Source: CBDCWQ01 sp965223435
Lineage (GTDB): Bacteria > Myxococcota > Kuafuiibacteriia > Kuafuiibacteriales > Kuafuiibacteriaceae
Direction: 5' to 3'
DNA: 64,000 nucleotides
Assembly: GCA_965223435.1 (NCBI GenBank)
Contig: CBDCWQ010000013.1
Coordinates: 1 to 64,000 of the forward strand
The translations under genes were made by a program, and so were the position numbers. The notes beneath the pieces are model-generated. The model was not told where the DNA came from. It did not search any database and saw only the letters and a program-made list of their open reading frames with translations. Shown here one piece after another: positions 49,029 through 55,751 of this stretch. Position 1 is the stretch's first letter; every line of letters starts with the position of its first letter.

Positions 49029-52010
49029 ATGAAACTCAAGTCCCTGATTCTTGCCAGCACCACCCTTTTCGGAGCCGTCAGTTGTACCGAACGGAATCCC
49101 GAGCCAGAAGCGCCGACACAAGTTTCGAGTGTCGTCGGCAACAACGGCAGTTGGGGCAACGGCAGCTGGGGCAACGGCAGCTGGGGCAACGGCAGCTGGG
49201 GCAACGGCAGCTGGGGCAATGGGACTTGGGGCAACGGCAGCTGGGGCAACGGGACTTGGGGCAACGGCAGCTGGGGCAACGGAACTTGGGGCAACGGAAC
49301 TTGGGGCAACGGCAGCTGGGGCAACGGCAGCTGGGGCAATGGCAGCTGGGGCAACGGCAGCTGGGGCAACGGGACTTGGGGCAACGGCAGCTGGGGCAAC
49401 GGCAGCTGGGGCAATGGCAGCTGGGGCAATGGCATGGAGTTCAGCACCCTCTCAGTGTCCAGCCTCGACATCTCCAACCTGGTGAACACCTCGCTTTCCA
49501 GCGCCTCGTGCTCCACCGGGGTGGACCCTGCCGCGGCAATGACCGAGCTTACGATTTACGTCGCGACCATCCAGTGTGCCCTCCCTGCTTCGTGCGCGGC
49601 GGGTGATACCGAGTGCATGGCGCAAATCGACTGCGCCACCGACCCGAACTGCCGAATCATCACCGACTGCGACGGGAACGAGCTCTACGTCGGCGGTCGA
49701 GACGGATTGGGCACCAACCAAAACAACTCGTCGGTGGTCGCTGCGGTGGACGCCTGCATCGACGCGACGCTCCTCGAACTGAACGAAGAGTTTCGGGCCT
49801 ACGCGGACAACCTCAACTCCTATGCGGTATCATGTGCTCTACCCGAACCGCAGGGTGGCACCTGCGCCAACGACCCCGGCTGCGTCGAGGTCACCTATCA
49901 GCTCTATCCGAGCGGAACCGAGACCAAACAATATTACGGCGGGATTGGCCTGGCGCCGAGCTGGAAGACCAACCCGGACTTCGACCTCGATCCCCAAGGT
50001 CAGCGCCGGGTCTCCGCCTGCCTAGCCGCCCGCACGAACCCCCATCGCAAAAAGGTCCAAATCTCCATCCGCGGCGTCAACATCCCCACGACCCAGACCG
50101 AGGAGAACATCTACACCCACCACGAGGGCGCCTTTTGGGGCAACATGTTTGACGCCGACCCTGTGATGCATAGCTGCTCGGTGAATGGCAATGGCCCCTC
50201 CGGCCGAATTTGCACCGGTGGGAACTGCAATTTTGTGGACGAGGGTCACTGCGACTTCGCATGCACCGGCCAAGACGCCGATGGCAATTACACCGACTGC
50301 GGCGCCGAAGGTTCTATGGACGTCATCAACACGTACTTGCCCCTCCGAACGGCCCTTTCCAATGGTTATGACCACCGCTGCACGGTCCGCGTAGATGGCA
50401 CAACCTGGTGCTGGGGTAAAGGGACCAGCCATCAGCTCGGAAACGGGACCGCGCAAACCTCCGCGTCACCGATTGAAGTCACTACGTTGGGCACCGGTGT
50501 GGTCGAGCTGACCGCCGGGCTCAAACACACCTGCGCCCGGAAAGCTGATGGCACCCTGTGGTGCTGGGGCTCCAATGTCTACGGCCGCGTTGGAGATGGA
50601 ACCTTCTCGACCCGGAGCACACCCGTGCAAATCACGTCTTTGGGTTCGGACGTGGCCCAAGTCAGGTCATCATCGGGCCACAACTGTGCGGTCAAAACCG
50701 ATGGCACGGTATGGTGCTGGGGCGTCAATGACAAGGATCAGCTCGGTGCGCCTTCGAGCCAAGTTTGCTCATACGCATGGGGGGATTTTGATTGCAGCCC
50801 TAACCCCACCCAGGTGGTCGGTCTCCAAAACGCCATTCTCGTGGATGTGGGGACCTCCTTCAGCTGCGCGATCAAGACCGACGGCTCGGTGTGGTGCTGG
50901 GGTGTGAACGGCTATGGAAACCTCGGCAATGGGACCTATAATTCATCACAGACCCCGGTCCAGGTCATCCTGCCCAGCGGCACGAAGTCCATCGCGCTCG
51001 GCGACCACCACGCATGTGCCCTCAACGAAAACGGTTCGGTGTGGTGTTGGGGCAAAAACGACGAAGGAGAGATTGGTGACGACCAGGCGGGAAGCGATTC
51101 TTTGGGTAACGTGACGACGCCGGTCCGGGTTTGGGGCCTACCGGCTGGAGCGACAGCTATCGACGTCGGCGAGAACCATACCTGCGCCATTGTTGCTGGC
51201 GGCAACTTGTGGTGCTGGGGCGGGAACAACCGAGGCCAACTGGGCGTAGGCGATACTCAAGACCGCCTGGTACCCACCTGGGTGTCTTTGTGGGGCCCGG
51301 CGACGAATGTTGTCGCCACTGACACCCAAACGCAAGTCGAGCTCGAAGACGGAAACGTCTTCGCCTTCGGGTCCAACAACAACGAGCAACTCGGTGTCCC
51401 CACGACTGAAATCTGCGTGGTGGGTTCGGAGCAAGTCAATTGTGCAACGACGCCTCTTCGCATGACTGCCCTCGACAACTGTGGCGATGGGGTGTGCGAT
51501 TTCAGCGAGAGCGAGAACTGGTGCAGCGCCGACTGCGCACCAACCGTCCTTTTCTTCGACGACTTTTCGAACGGTCTAGGCAACTGGACCAAAGCAGGAT
51601 ACGGCTCTTGGAACACCGAGTCCATGCAGGAGACCGCGAGCTACCCTTCGGGCGGCTCCGCCGGTTCGGTTGCCAATGCCGACACGTGTTCGCCCTACTG
51701 CAACATCACGATGGATTCTCAACTTGACCTTACGGGCTACACGGAGGCCACTTTGACGTTCTCTCGCTTCCTTGACAAAGAGCTTGGTGCTCCCGATTGG
51801 CTCAAGCTCAAGGTGAACGACGGAAGCGGATGGAAAACTGTCCGTGAGTGGTGGGGTGGCGGCCAAAACGACGACAATGCTTGGCACGAAGAATCGTTCA
51901 ACCTGTCGCCTTATCTCGGCTCTTCGAACTTCCGCATTCGGTTCACAACCCGCGTCAACGACGCCGTCGAGCACTCACAGCTTGACGATGTCAAGATCAC
52001 CGCGAAATAG
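49029..52010 (+). CDS. RCC1-repeat surface lipoprotein with GSWGN pentapeptide region
   Basis: The ATG at 49029 (a second lies at 49020) gives MKLK, a hydrophobic core and lipobox AVSC. Residues about 40-135 are 19 perfect (G(S/T)WGN) pentapeptides. A Cys-rich segment follows (140-430; CATDPNCRIITDCDGNE, CANDPGCVEV). Residues 440-810 hold six or seven RCC1 repeats with the bacterial signature CAxxxxGxxWCWGxNxxGQLGxG. Then comes CGDGVCDFSESENWCSADC, a cysteine motif common in Myxococcota secreted proteins. Residues 850-993 look like a jelly-roll (FFDDFSNGLGNWTKAG, LKVNDGSGWKTVREW, FRIRFTTRVNDAVEHSQLDDV). RCC1 propellers bind partners, so an adhesin-like or scaffold role is likely. No enzyme motif. 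Ribosome site not obvious. Confidence 0.88.
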   Translation: MKLKSLILASTTLFGAVSCTERNPEPEAPTQVSSVVGNNGSWGNGSWGNGSWGNGSWGNGSWGNGTWGNGSWGNGTWGNGSWGNGTWGNGTWGNGSWGNGSWGNGSWGNGSWGNGTWGNGSWGNGSWGNGSWGNGMEFSTLSVSSLDISNLVNTSLSSASCSTGVDPAAAMTELTIYVATIQCALPASCAAGDTECMAQIDCATDPNCRIITDCDGNELYVGGRDGLGTNQNNSSVVAAVDACIDATLLELNEEFRAYADNLNSYAVSCALPEPQGGTCANDPGCVEVTYQLYPSGTETKQYYGGIGLAPSWKTNPDFDLDPQGQRRVSACLAARTNPHRKKVQISIRGVNIPTTQTEENIYTHHEGAFWGNMFDADPVMHSCSVNGNGPSGRICTGGNCNFVDEGHCDFACTGQDADGNYTDCGAEGSMDVINTYLPLRTALSNGYDHRCTVRVDGTTWCWGKGTSHQLGNGTAQTSASPIEVTTLGTGVVELTAGLKHTCARKADGTLWCWGSNVYGRVGDGTFSTRSTPVQITSLGSDVAQVRSSSGHNCAVKTDGTVWCWGVNDKDQLGAPSSQVCSYAWGDFDCSPNPTQVVGLQNAILVDVGTSFSCAIKTDGSVWCWGVNGYGNLGNGTYNSSQTPVQVILPSGTKSIALGDHHACALNENGSVWCWGKNDEGEIGDDQAGSDSLGNVTTPVRVWGLPAGATAIDVGENHTCAIVAGGNLWCWGGNNRGQLGVGDTQDRLVPTWVSLWGPATNVVATDTQTQVELEDGNVFAFGSNNNEQLGVPTTEICVVGSEQVNCATTPLRMTALDNCGDGVCDFSESENWCSADCAPTVLFFDDFSNGLGNWTKAGYGSWNTESMQETASYPSGGSAGSVANADTCSPYCNITMDSQLDLTGYTEATLTFSRFLDKELGAPDWLKLKVNDGSGWKTVREWWGGGQNDDNAWHEESFNLSPYLGSSNFRIRFTTRVNDAVEHSQLDDVKITAK
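49145..49429 (+). repeat. 19 x 15-bp repeats encoding GSWGN/GTWGN
   Basis: Nineteen 15-base units in register, with only GGCAGC/GGGACT/GGAACT and AAC/AAT variants, so that synonymous and Ser/Thr changes are the only differences. The near-perfect DNA identity indicates recent slippage expansion or gene conversion. Unit length is a multiple of three, so copy-number change keeps the frame. Confidence 0.95.
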
Positions 52011-52048
52011 TCTCCTCACCCACCACCAATCAGCCACCCACACCCACA

Positions 52049-53419
52049 TTGTCGCCAGAAGCGCCTGACATCGATACACGAGAAGCGGGCAACACTCTTG
52101 CTTGGCCTTGCCAAAACAGAGCTGCTAACATAACGGGCCTGAGAACCTCAAAGAACTGTGTATTCGCCCTCGGTTTGGCCTGGCTCTCCATCAGCGCCTG
52201 CATGGGCAATGTGAACCCTGCGTCTACGGGCGGCGGAACAAAAAGCGGGAGCCACGACACGCAGGCTGCGGATGGCCCTGATGGAGGCTCGGATGCTGCG
52301 CGTGATGCGACGCAAGGTGGCGGTGAAGACGCGGGAATAGACGCCAGTACCATGGATACGGGTACGCGTGATGCCACTGGACCGGCGCAAGTTCAAGGCC
52401 CCTTCCCACCGCTTTTTGTCACGGACCAATTCGATACGTCTCGCGATCTTGCTTTCGATGGGCTCGGCCACATGGTCGCACGCAAACACGTTGCCGTGCT
52501 TCGGCTTTCGGCACAAAATATTCAATTCCAGTGTGTGAAGGACTCCTGCGACGACAACTGTTGGGGCGGGGACGATGTTTGTTTGCGCTATCTCAAGGAT
52601 ACTGCGCACAACACGACCGGCCTTCGTTTTCGCGCCGACGGAAGTTTTCTTATCAGCATGCCGTTCTTGCACCCCACCACACCTGACGGAAAGCCTCGAA
52701 ACATGGAGCAAGTCGGTGTTCGCGCGGTCCCATCGGAGGGCGGTCGATGGACCAATATCGTGCAGTGGAAAGCGCCACAAGGGACCTTCACCGATCGCGC
52801 GGGCAACATTTGGTTTCCCGGCCACAGCGGACAAAACACCGACCACCCCTCTCTCAATCGTATTGGACCAGCGCCCGAAAACAAACTCGACGTTCTCGTG
52901 GAAGGGGAGCCGCTCCAAGCGCCGTACGGCATCGTTTACGATATCAACCGGAAGATGCTTTTCTTCACAGAGCCAGAAAGCAAAAGCATCCACCGGGTCG
53001 CCGTGAACGGCAGCGTGGTCGGCGCCGTCCAGCCGGTCGCAACCACCACAACCCCTGGGAAACCATGGAGCCTCGTTCTTGACGAACTTGGCCGCCTTTA
53101 CGTGATCACGGGCACCGAAATCGGTGACGCGCAGCAAGACGGCAATGTCTTGCGCTTCGAGCTCGACGACCAAGGCGACAGCCTCGGGCCGCCCGTCGTC
53201 ATGAATTCTGAGCCCATCCCAAGAGCCCGAGGTGCCCAGTTCGGTCATGGACCAGGCTTTGAACGCCACAGTCTATACATCATCAGCTGGCCACGCGAAC
53301 AGCGCCAAGGGGGACCCCACGCTGCTTATGACAATCTTCCCGAATATGTATCCCCAGTGGTTCGCCTGGAACTGGGTGTAGGAGGGGATCCCAATTCCCT
53401 GATGGGTCCCCTCGAGTAA
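52049..53419 (+). CDS. SMP-30/NHL-like propeller lipoprotein, about 430-456 aa
   Basis: The frame is open from a TTG at 52049, but the true start is uncertain. A sigma-54-like promoter at 52087-52102 would put the transcript start near 52113, and no ATG, GTG or good ribosome site is seen before the hydrophobic stretch VFALGLAWLSISAC (lipobox ISAC). A Gly/Asp-rich linker (about 60-115) follows. Residues 120-450 form a beta-propeller of gluconolactonase/NHL style: TTGLRFRADGSFLISMP, DRAGNIWFPGHSGQ, APYGIVYDINRKMLFFTEP, WSLVLDELGRLYVITG. CVKDSCDDNCWGGDDVC probably forms disulphides. No lactonase metal ligands could be confirmed by eye, so the role may be binding only. Confidence 0.75.
   Translation: MSPEAPDIDTREAGNTLAWPCQNRAANITGLRTSKNCVFALGLAWLSISACMGNVNPASTGGGTKSGSHDTQAADGPDGGSDAARDATQGGGEDAGIDASTMDTGTRDATGPAQVQGPFPPLFVTDQFDTSRDLAFDGLGHMVARKHVAVLRLSAQNIQFQCVKDSCDDNCWGGDDVCLRYLKDTAHNTTGLRFRADGSFLISMPFLHPTTPDGKPRNMEQVGVRAVPSEGGRWTNIVQWKAPQGTFTDRAGNIWFPGHSGQNTDHPSLNRIGPAPENKLDVLVEGEPLQAPYGIVYDINRKMLFFTEPESKSIHRVAVNGSVVGAVQPVATTTTPGKPWSLVLDELGRLYVITGTEIGDAQQDGNVLRFELDDQGDSLGPPVVMNSEPIPRARGAQFGHGPGFERHSLYIISWPREQRQGGPHAAYDNLPEYVSPVVRLELGVGGDPNSLMGPLE
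52087..52102 (+). promoter_or_regulatory. Sigma-54-type promoter of the SMP-30-like lipoprotein gene
   Basis: GGGCAACACTCTTGCT keeps GGCA at -24, the full TTGCT at -12 and exact spacing; only the first T of TGGC differs. It lies inside the longest open frame, which favours a start further downstream. Confidence 0.5.
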
Positions 53420-53438
53420 AGACTCCTTGTCGGCTTCG

Positions 53439-53462
53439 CGTGAGTCCAAAATTGGTCTCACG
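53439..53462 (+). terminator. Terminator hairpin after the SMP-30-like gene
   Basis: CGTGAG pairs with CTCACG, with an inner CCAA/TTGG, followed by ATCGGTTTTA. It starts 20 bases past the stop at 53419. Confidence 0.5.
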
Positions 53463-53603
53463 ATCGGTTTTACGGCTGTATTCGAATATCATGTGAAACT
53501 GTCCGCCGGCTCGGACAACAACCTGTCGGCTTCCAAGTACGACAGCGCCTCACCAAGCCGTGCATACCACTAAGATCGACACCCGACCCCAACGAAAATC
53601 AAT

Positions 53604-53619
53604 TGGCGCATGGCTTGCA
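53604..53619 (+). promoter_or_regulatory. Sigma-54-type promoter of the AraC-family gene
   Basis: TGGCGCATGGCTTGCA has TGGC at -24, TTGCA at -12 and exact spacing. It covers the TTG at 53603, so the ATG at 53642 is the better start. ACAACCTGTCG (53518-53528) and TGTCCG-N6-CGGACA (53500-53517) lie 75-105 bases upstream as candidate activator sites. Confidence 0.6.
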
Positions 53620-53641
53620 CTGCTCGTTTCACAACAAGGTT

Positions 53642-54148
53642 ATGTATTCACGAAAAGAAACGAGCGAAAACAATCTCGAACAAAAAAACATCGAGACTCC
53701 CGCGTCCGAGAACGAAGCCGTCACGTCGACCGACTTGGAAATATCCACGCCTTGGAAGCGGGAGTCCACTCAATGCCCATCTCAACACCCTTCAGAAAAA
53801 CCAGTCGTCCGCTCCTTGAGCACACAAAGTTTCACTGAGCGTGTCCGCCTGGCCATCGGTGAGGAACTTCAACGAGGGCAAGCATCACGGCTGCGCATCG
53901 CAAGATCGATGTCAATCTCAGAGCGTTCACTGCAAAGAAGACTCCAAGAAGAAGGGACATCTTACCGGGAGATTTTGACCGAGATCCGCATGGGCCTAGC
54001 CAAAGACCATCTTCAAGAGCCAAGGCTCAGCGTTGGCCAAATAGGTCACCTTCTTGGCTACTCAGAGCACAGTGCCTTCACCCGCGCTTTTAAGCGACAC
54101 ACTCGGATGTCACCGGCAGAATTTAGGCGGTCGGCCTATCAAGGGTGA
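53642..54148 (+). CDS. AraC-family transcriptional regulator (HTH domain only)
   Basis: About 168 residues from the ATG at 53642, which has a short AAGG ribosome site. The first 60 residues are polar and probably disordered (ENNLEQKNIETPASENEAV...), with no effector-binding domain. Residues 62-165 are the two-helix-turn-helix AraC/XylS domain: SRLRIARSMSISERSLQRRLQEEGTS for the first helices, then VGQIGHLLGYSEHSAFTRAF and RHTRMSPAEFRR, the family signature. It converges with the AAA+ regulator gene. Lacking a ligand-binding domain, it may be controlled mainly at transcription by its sigma-54-like promoter. Confidence 0.88.
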   Translation: MYSRKETSENNLEQKNIETPASENEAVTSTDLEISTPWKRESTQCPSQHPSEKPVVRSLSTQSFTERVRLAIGEELQRGQASRLRIARSMSISERSLQRRLQEEGTSYREILTEIRMGLAKDHLQEPRLSVGQIGHLLGYSEHSAFTRAFKRHTRMSPAEFRRSAYQG

Positions 54149-54153
54149 ACACG

Positions 54154-54175
54154 AGACAATGGGGCTTCCTTGTCT
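54154..54175. terminator. Hairpin between convergent regulator genes
   Basis: AGACAA (54154-54159) pairs perfectly with TTGTCT (54170-54175) around a ten-base loop that can add GG/CC pairs. It sits in the 33-base gap between two convergent stops, so it can serve both. Confidence 0.5.
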
Positions 54176-54181
54176 ATACAC

Positions 54182-55576
54182 CTACTTCGTAGCAGCGGGC
54201 GAACCAGTCTTGGTTTTGGCAACCCGACCCCGACCTCGCCCGCTGATTCCGAACTCGGCCATCTTGGAAGCTAGCGTTCGTCGAGAAATGCCCAGGGCTT
54301 CGGCCGCCTTCGTCTGAATATGATTGTGTTCTCGAAGGGCATCCAAAATTCGGCGCTTCTCGGCTGCAGCCACATGGCTACGAAGGTCATCGGTCCGCGA
54401 ATAAGCCACATAACGCTTGGTGGGGCCCTCTAAAGGACCCGGCCCATCCATTCTTAGATTGAGGCACGAAAGCGGCGCGTCGGCCAAAAGAAGCGAACGA
54501 CGAAGGACATTTTTGAGTTCTCGAACGTTCCCCGGCCAATCGTGTTCGAGCAGCATCTCCAAAACATCACCCGAGAGTGGATGGAATGTGCGTTCAAGTT
54601 CTGATGCAATCGATCGCATCAGCCGATTTGCGATCGCCGGGATCTCGTGCCGGCGCTCACGCAAAGGCCTGAGCTCTATGACATAGCCCGCAAGTCGGTA
54701 GTAGAGATCCATTCGAAACGCCTGCGACTTGGCCTTTTCGCGGATGTCTTGATTGGTGGCTGCAATGAAGCGGGTGCGAACGGGGAGAGCTTCTCGCCCC
54801 CCCACGCGCATAAAAGTCTTCGCCTCAAGCACGTGCAAAAGCTTGGACTGTAGCGACAGCGGCAGATCTCCGATTTCATCCAAGAACACCGTTCCCGCTT
54901 GAGCGGTTTCCAGGAGACCAGCACGGTCAGATCTGGCGTCGGTAAATGCACCCTTGTTGTACCCAAACAGCTCCGATTCGATAAGATTTGCCGGTAAAGC
55001 GGAGCAGTTGACTTCTACAAAAGGCTCATTTTTGCGCGATGAGTTTTGGTGAATGAGCGCGGCCATTCGACTCTTGCCGACTCCGGTTTCCCCAACGAGC
55101 AACAAACTGATGTCCGATTGCGCAACCCTCGCCGTGTCTGGATCAAGTGTCTCGCCTCCAGGGCCCCTCTCACGACGCTCCTCAATTCGAGAAGATGGGC
55201 ATCGACGGCCCCTCCGGACCTCCGGAGGCGAGTCCCGCACAACGATCAACCAACTCTGACCCACCTCGATGCGATCGCCCAGCTTGAGCGAAACCCAGCC
55301 CGACCTCAAAACGCCATTGACCAGACTGCCGTTCAGACTCCTCAAGTCGCGAAACCGGAGTCCATTTCGAAGCTCAATCTCGCCGTGAACCCGCGACAAG
55401 GTGTGATCGCTGGGAATGCATATCTCGCAATCACCCCGCCCGAGACGAAGCCGCATCCCCTCTTTGAGCGGAATGCTTCGTGACCGCTCTTTGGGTGTCA
55501 GAAGATGAACCTTCAAGGCTTCTGGCTGGCGGGGCACCGGAATGGACGCCATGGTGATGGCAGCACGAGACTTCAT
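54182..55576 (-). CDS. FHA-AAA+-Fis regulator (sigma-54 enhancer-binding-protein type, variant GAFTGA loop)
   Basis: The frame is open from a GTG at 55666, but a sigma-54-like promoter covers 55658-55673, so the ATG at 55576 (or 55552) is preferred. An FHA domain (LRLGRGDCEICIPSDHTLSR..., LRSLNGSLVNG) near residues 30-115 would bind phospho-threonine. The AAA+ domain has Walker A GETGVGKS, Walker B GTVFLDEIGDL, the GxFR-type sensor region (RFIAATNQDI, YYRLAGYVIELRPLRER) and WPGNVRELKN. The loop that touches sigma-54, normally GAFTGA, reads GAFTDA. The C-terminus is a Fis-type helix-turn-helix (KAAEALGISRRTLASKMAEFG). It probably activates sigma-54 promoters in response to a Ser/Thr kinase; the Asp in the loop may weaken or alter sigma-54 contact. 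Likely autoregulated. Confidence 0.9.
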   Translation of the reverse strand: MKSRAAITMASIPVPRQPEALKVHLLTPKERSRSIPLKEGMRLRLGRGDCEICIPSDHTLSRVHGEIELRNGLRFRDLRSLNGSLVNGVLRSGWVSLKLGDRIEVGQSWLIVVRDSPPEVRRGRRCPSSRIEERRERGPGGETLDPDTARVAQSDISLLLVGETGVGKSRMAALIHQNSSRKNEPFVEVNCSALPANLIESELFGYNKGAFTDARSDRAGLLETAQAGTVFLDEIGDLPLSLQSKLLHVLEAKTFMRVGGREALPVRTRFIAATNQDIREKAKSQAFRMDLYYRLAGYVIELRPLRERRHEIPAIANRLMRSIASELERTFHPLSGDVLEMLLEHDWPGNVRELKNVLRRSLLLADAPLSCLNLRMDGPGPLEGPTKRYVAYSRTDDLRSHVAAAEKRRILDALREHNHIQTKAAEALGISRRTLASKMAEFGISGRGRGRVAKTKTGSPAATK

Positions 55577-55657
55577 CAACCCGCTTGACCGCCTATGTGT
55601 GGTGTTTGCATGCCTCCTCCCCCGTCTGGCCTCCAAGCGCCGGACACGGGAGCATTT

Positions 55658-55673
55658 TGCAAACACGATGCCA
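55658..55673 (-). promoter_or_regulatory. Sigma-54-type promoter of the FHA-AAA+-Fis regulator
   Basis: The minus strand reads TGGCATCGTGTTTGCA. It has TGGCA at -24, TTTGCA at -12 and exact spacing. It is the best match in the window and suggests autoactivation. Confidence 0.65.
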
Positions 55674-55751
55674 GAGCGATTTGCAAATGAAGCAGCTCAC
55701 AATTCACCGCCTCGCGATGAAATTTGGGAATAGGAGTCACCATGGGTGGAG

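Noticed and set aside
49010..49606. Open frames reading QLGQR and LPLPQ repeats through the pentapeptide array
   Set aside because: They are other-frame readings of the GSWGN array. The chosen frame has a lipobox, RCC1 repeats and full length.
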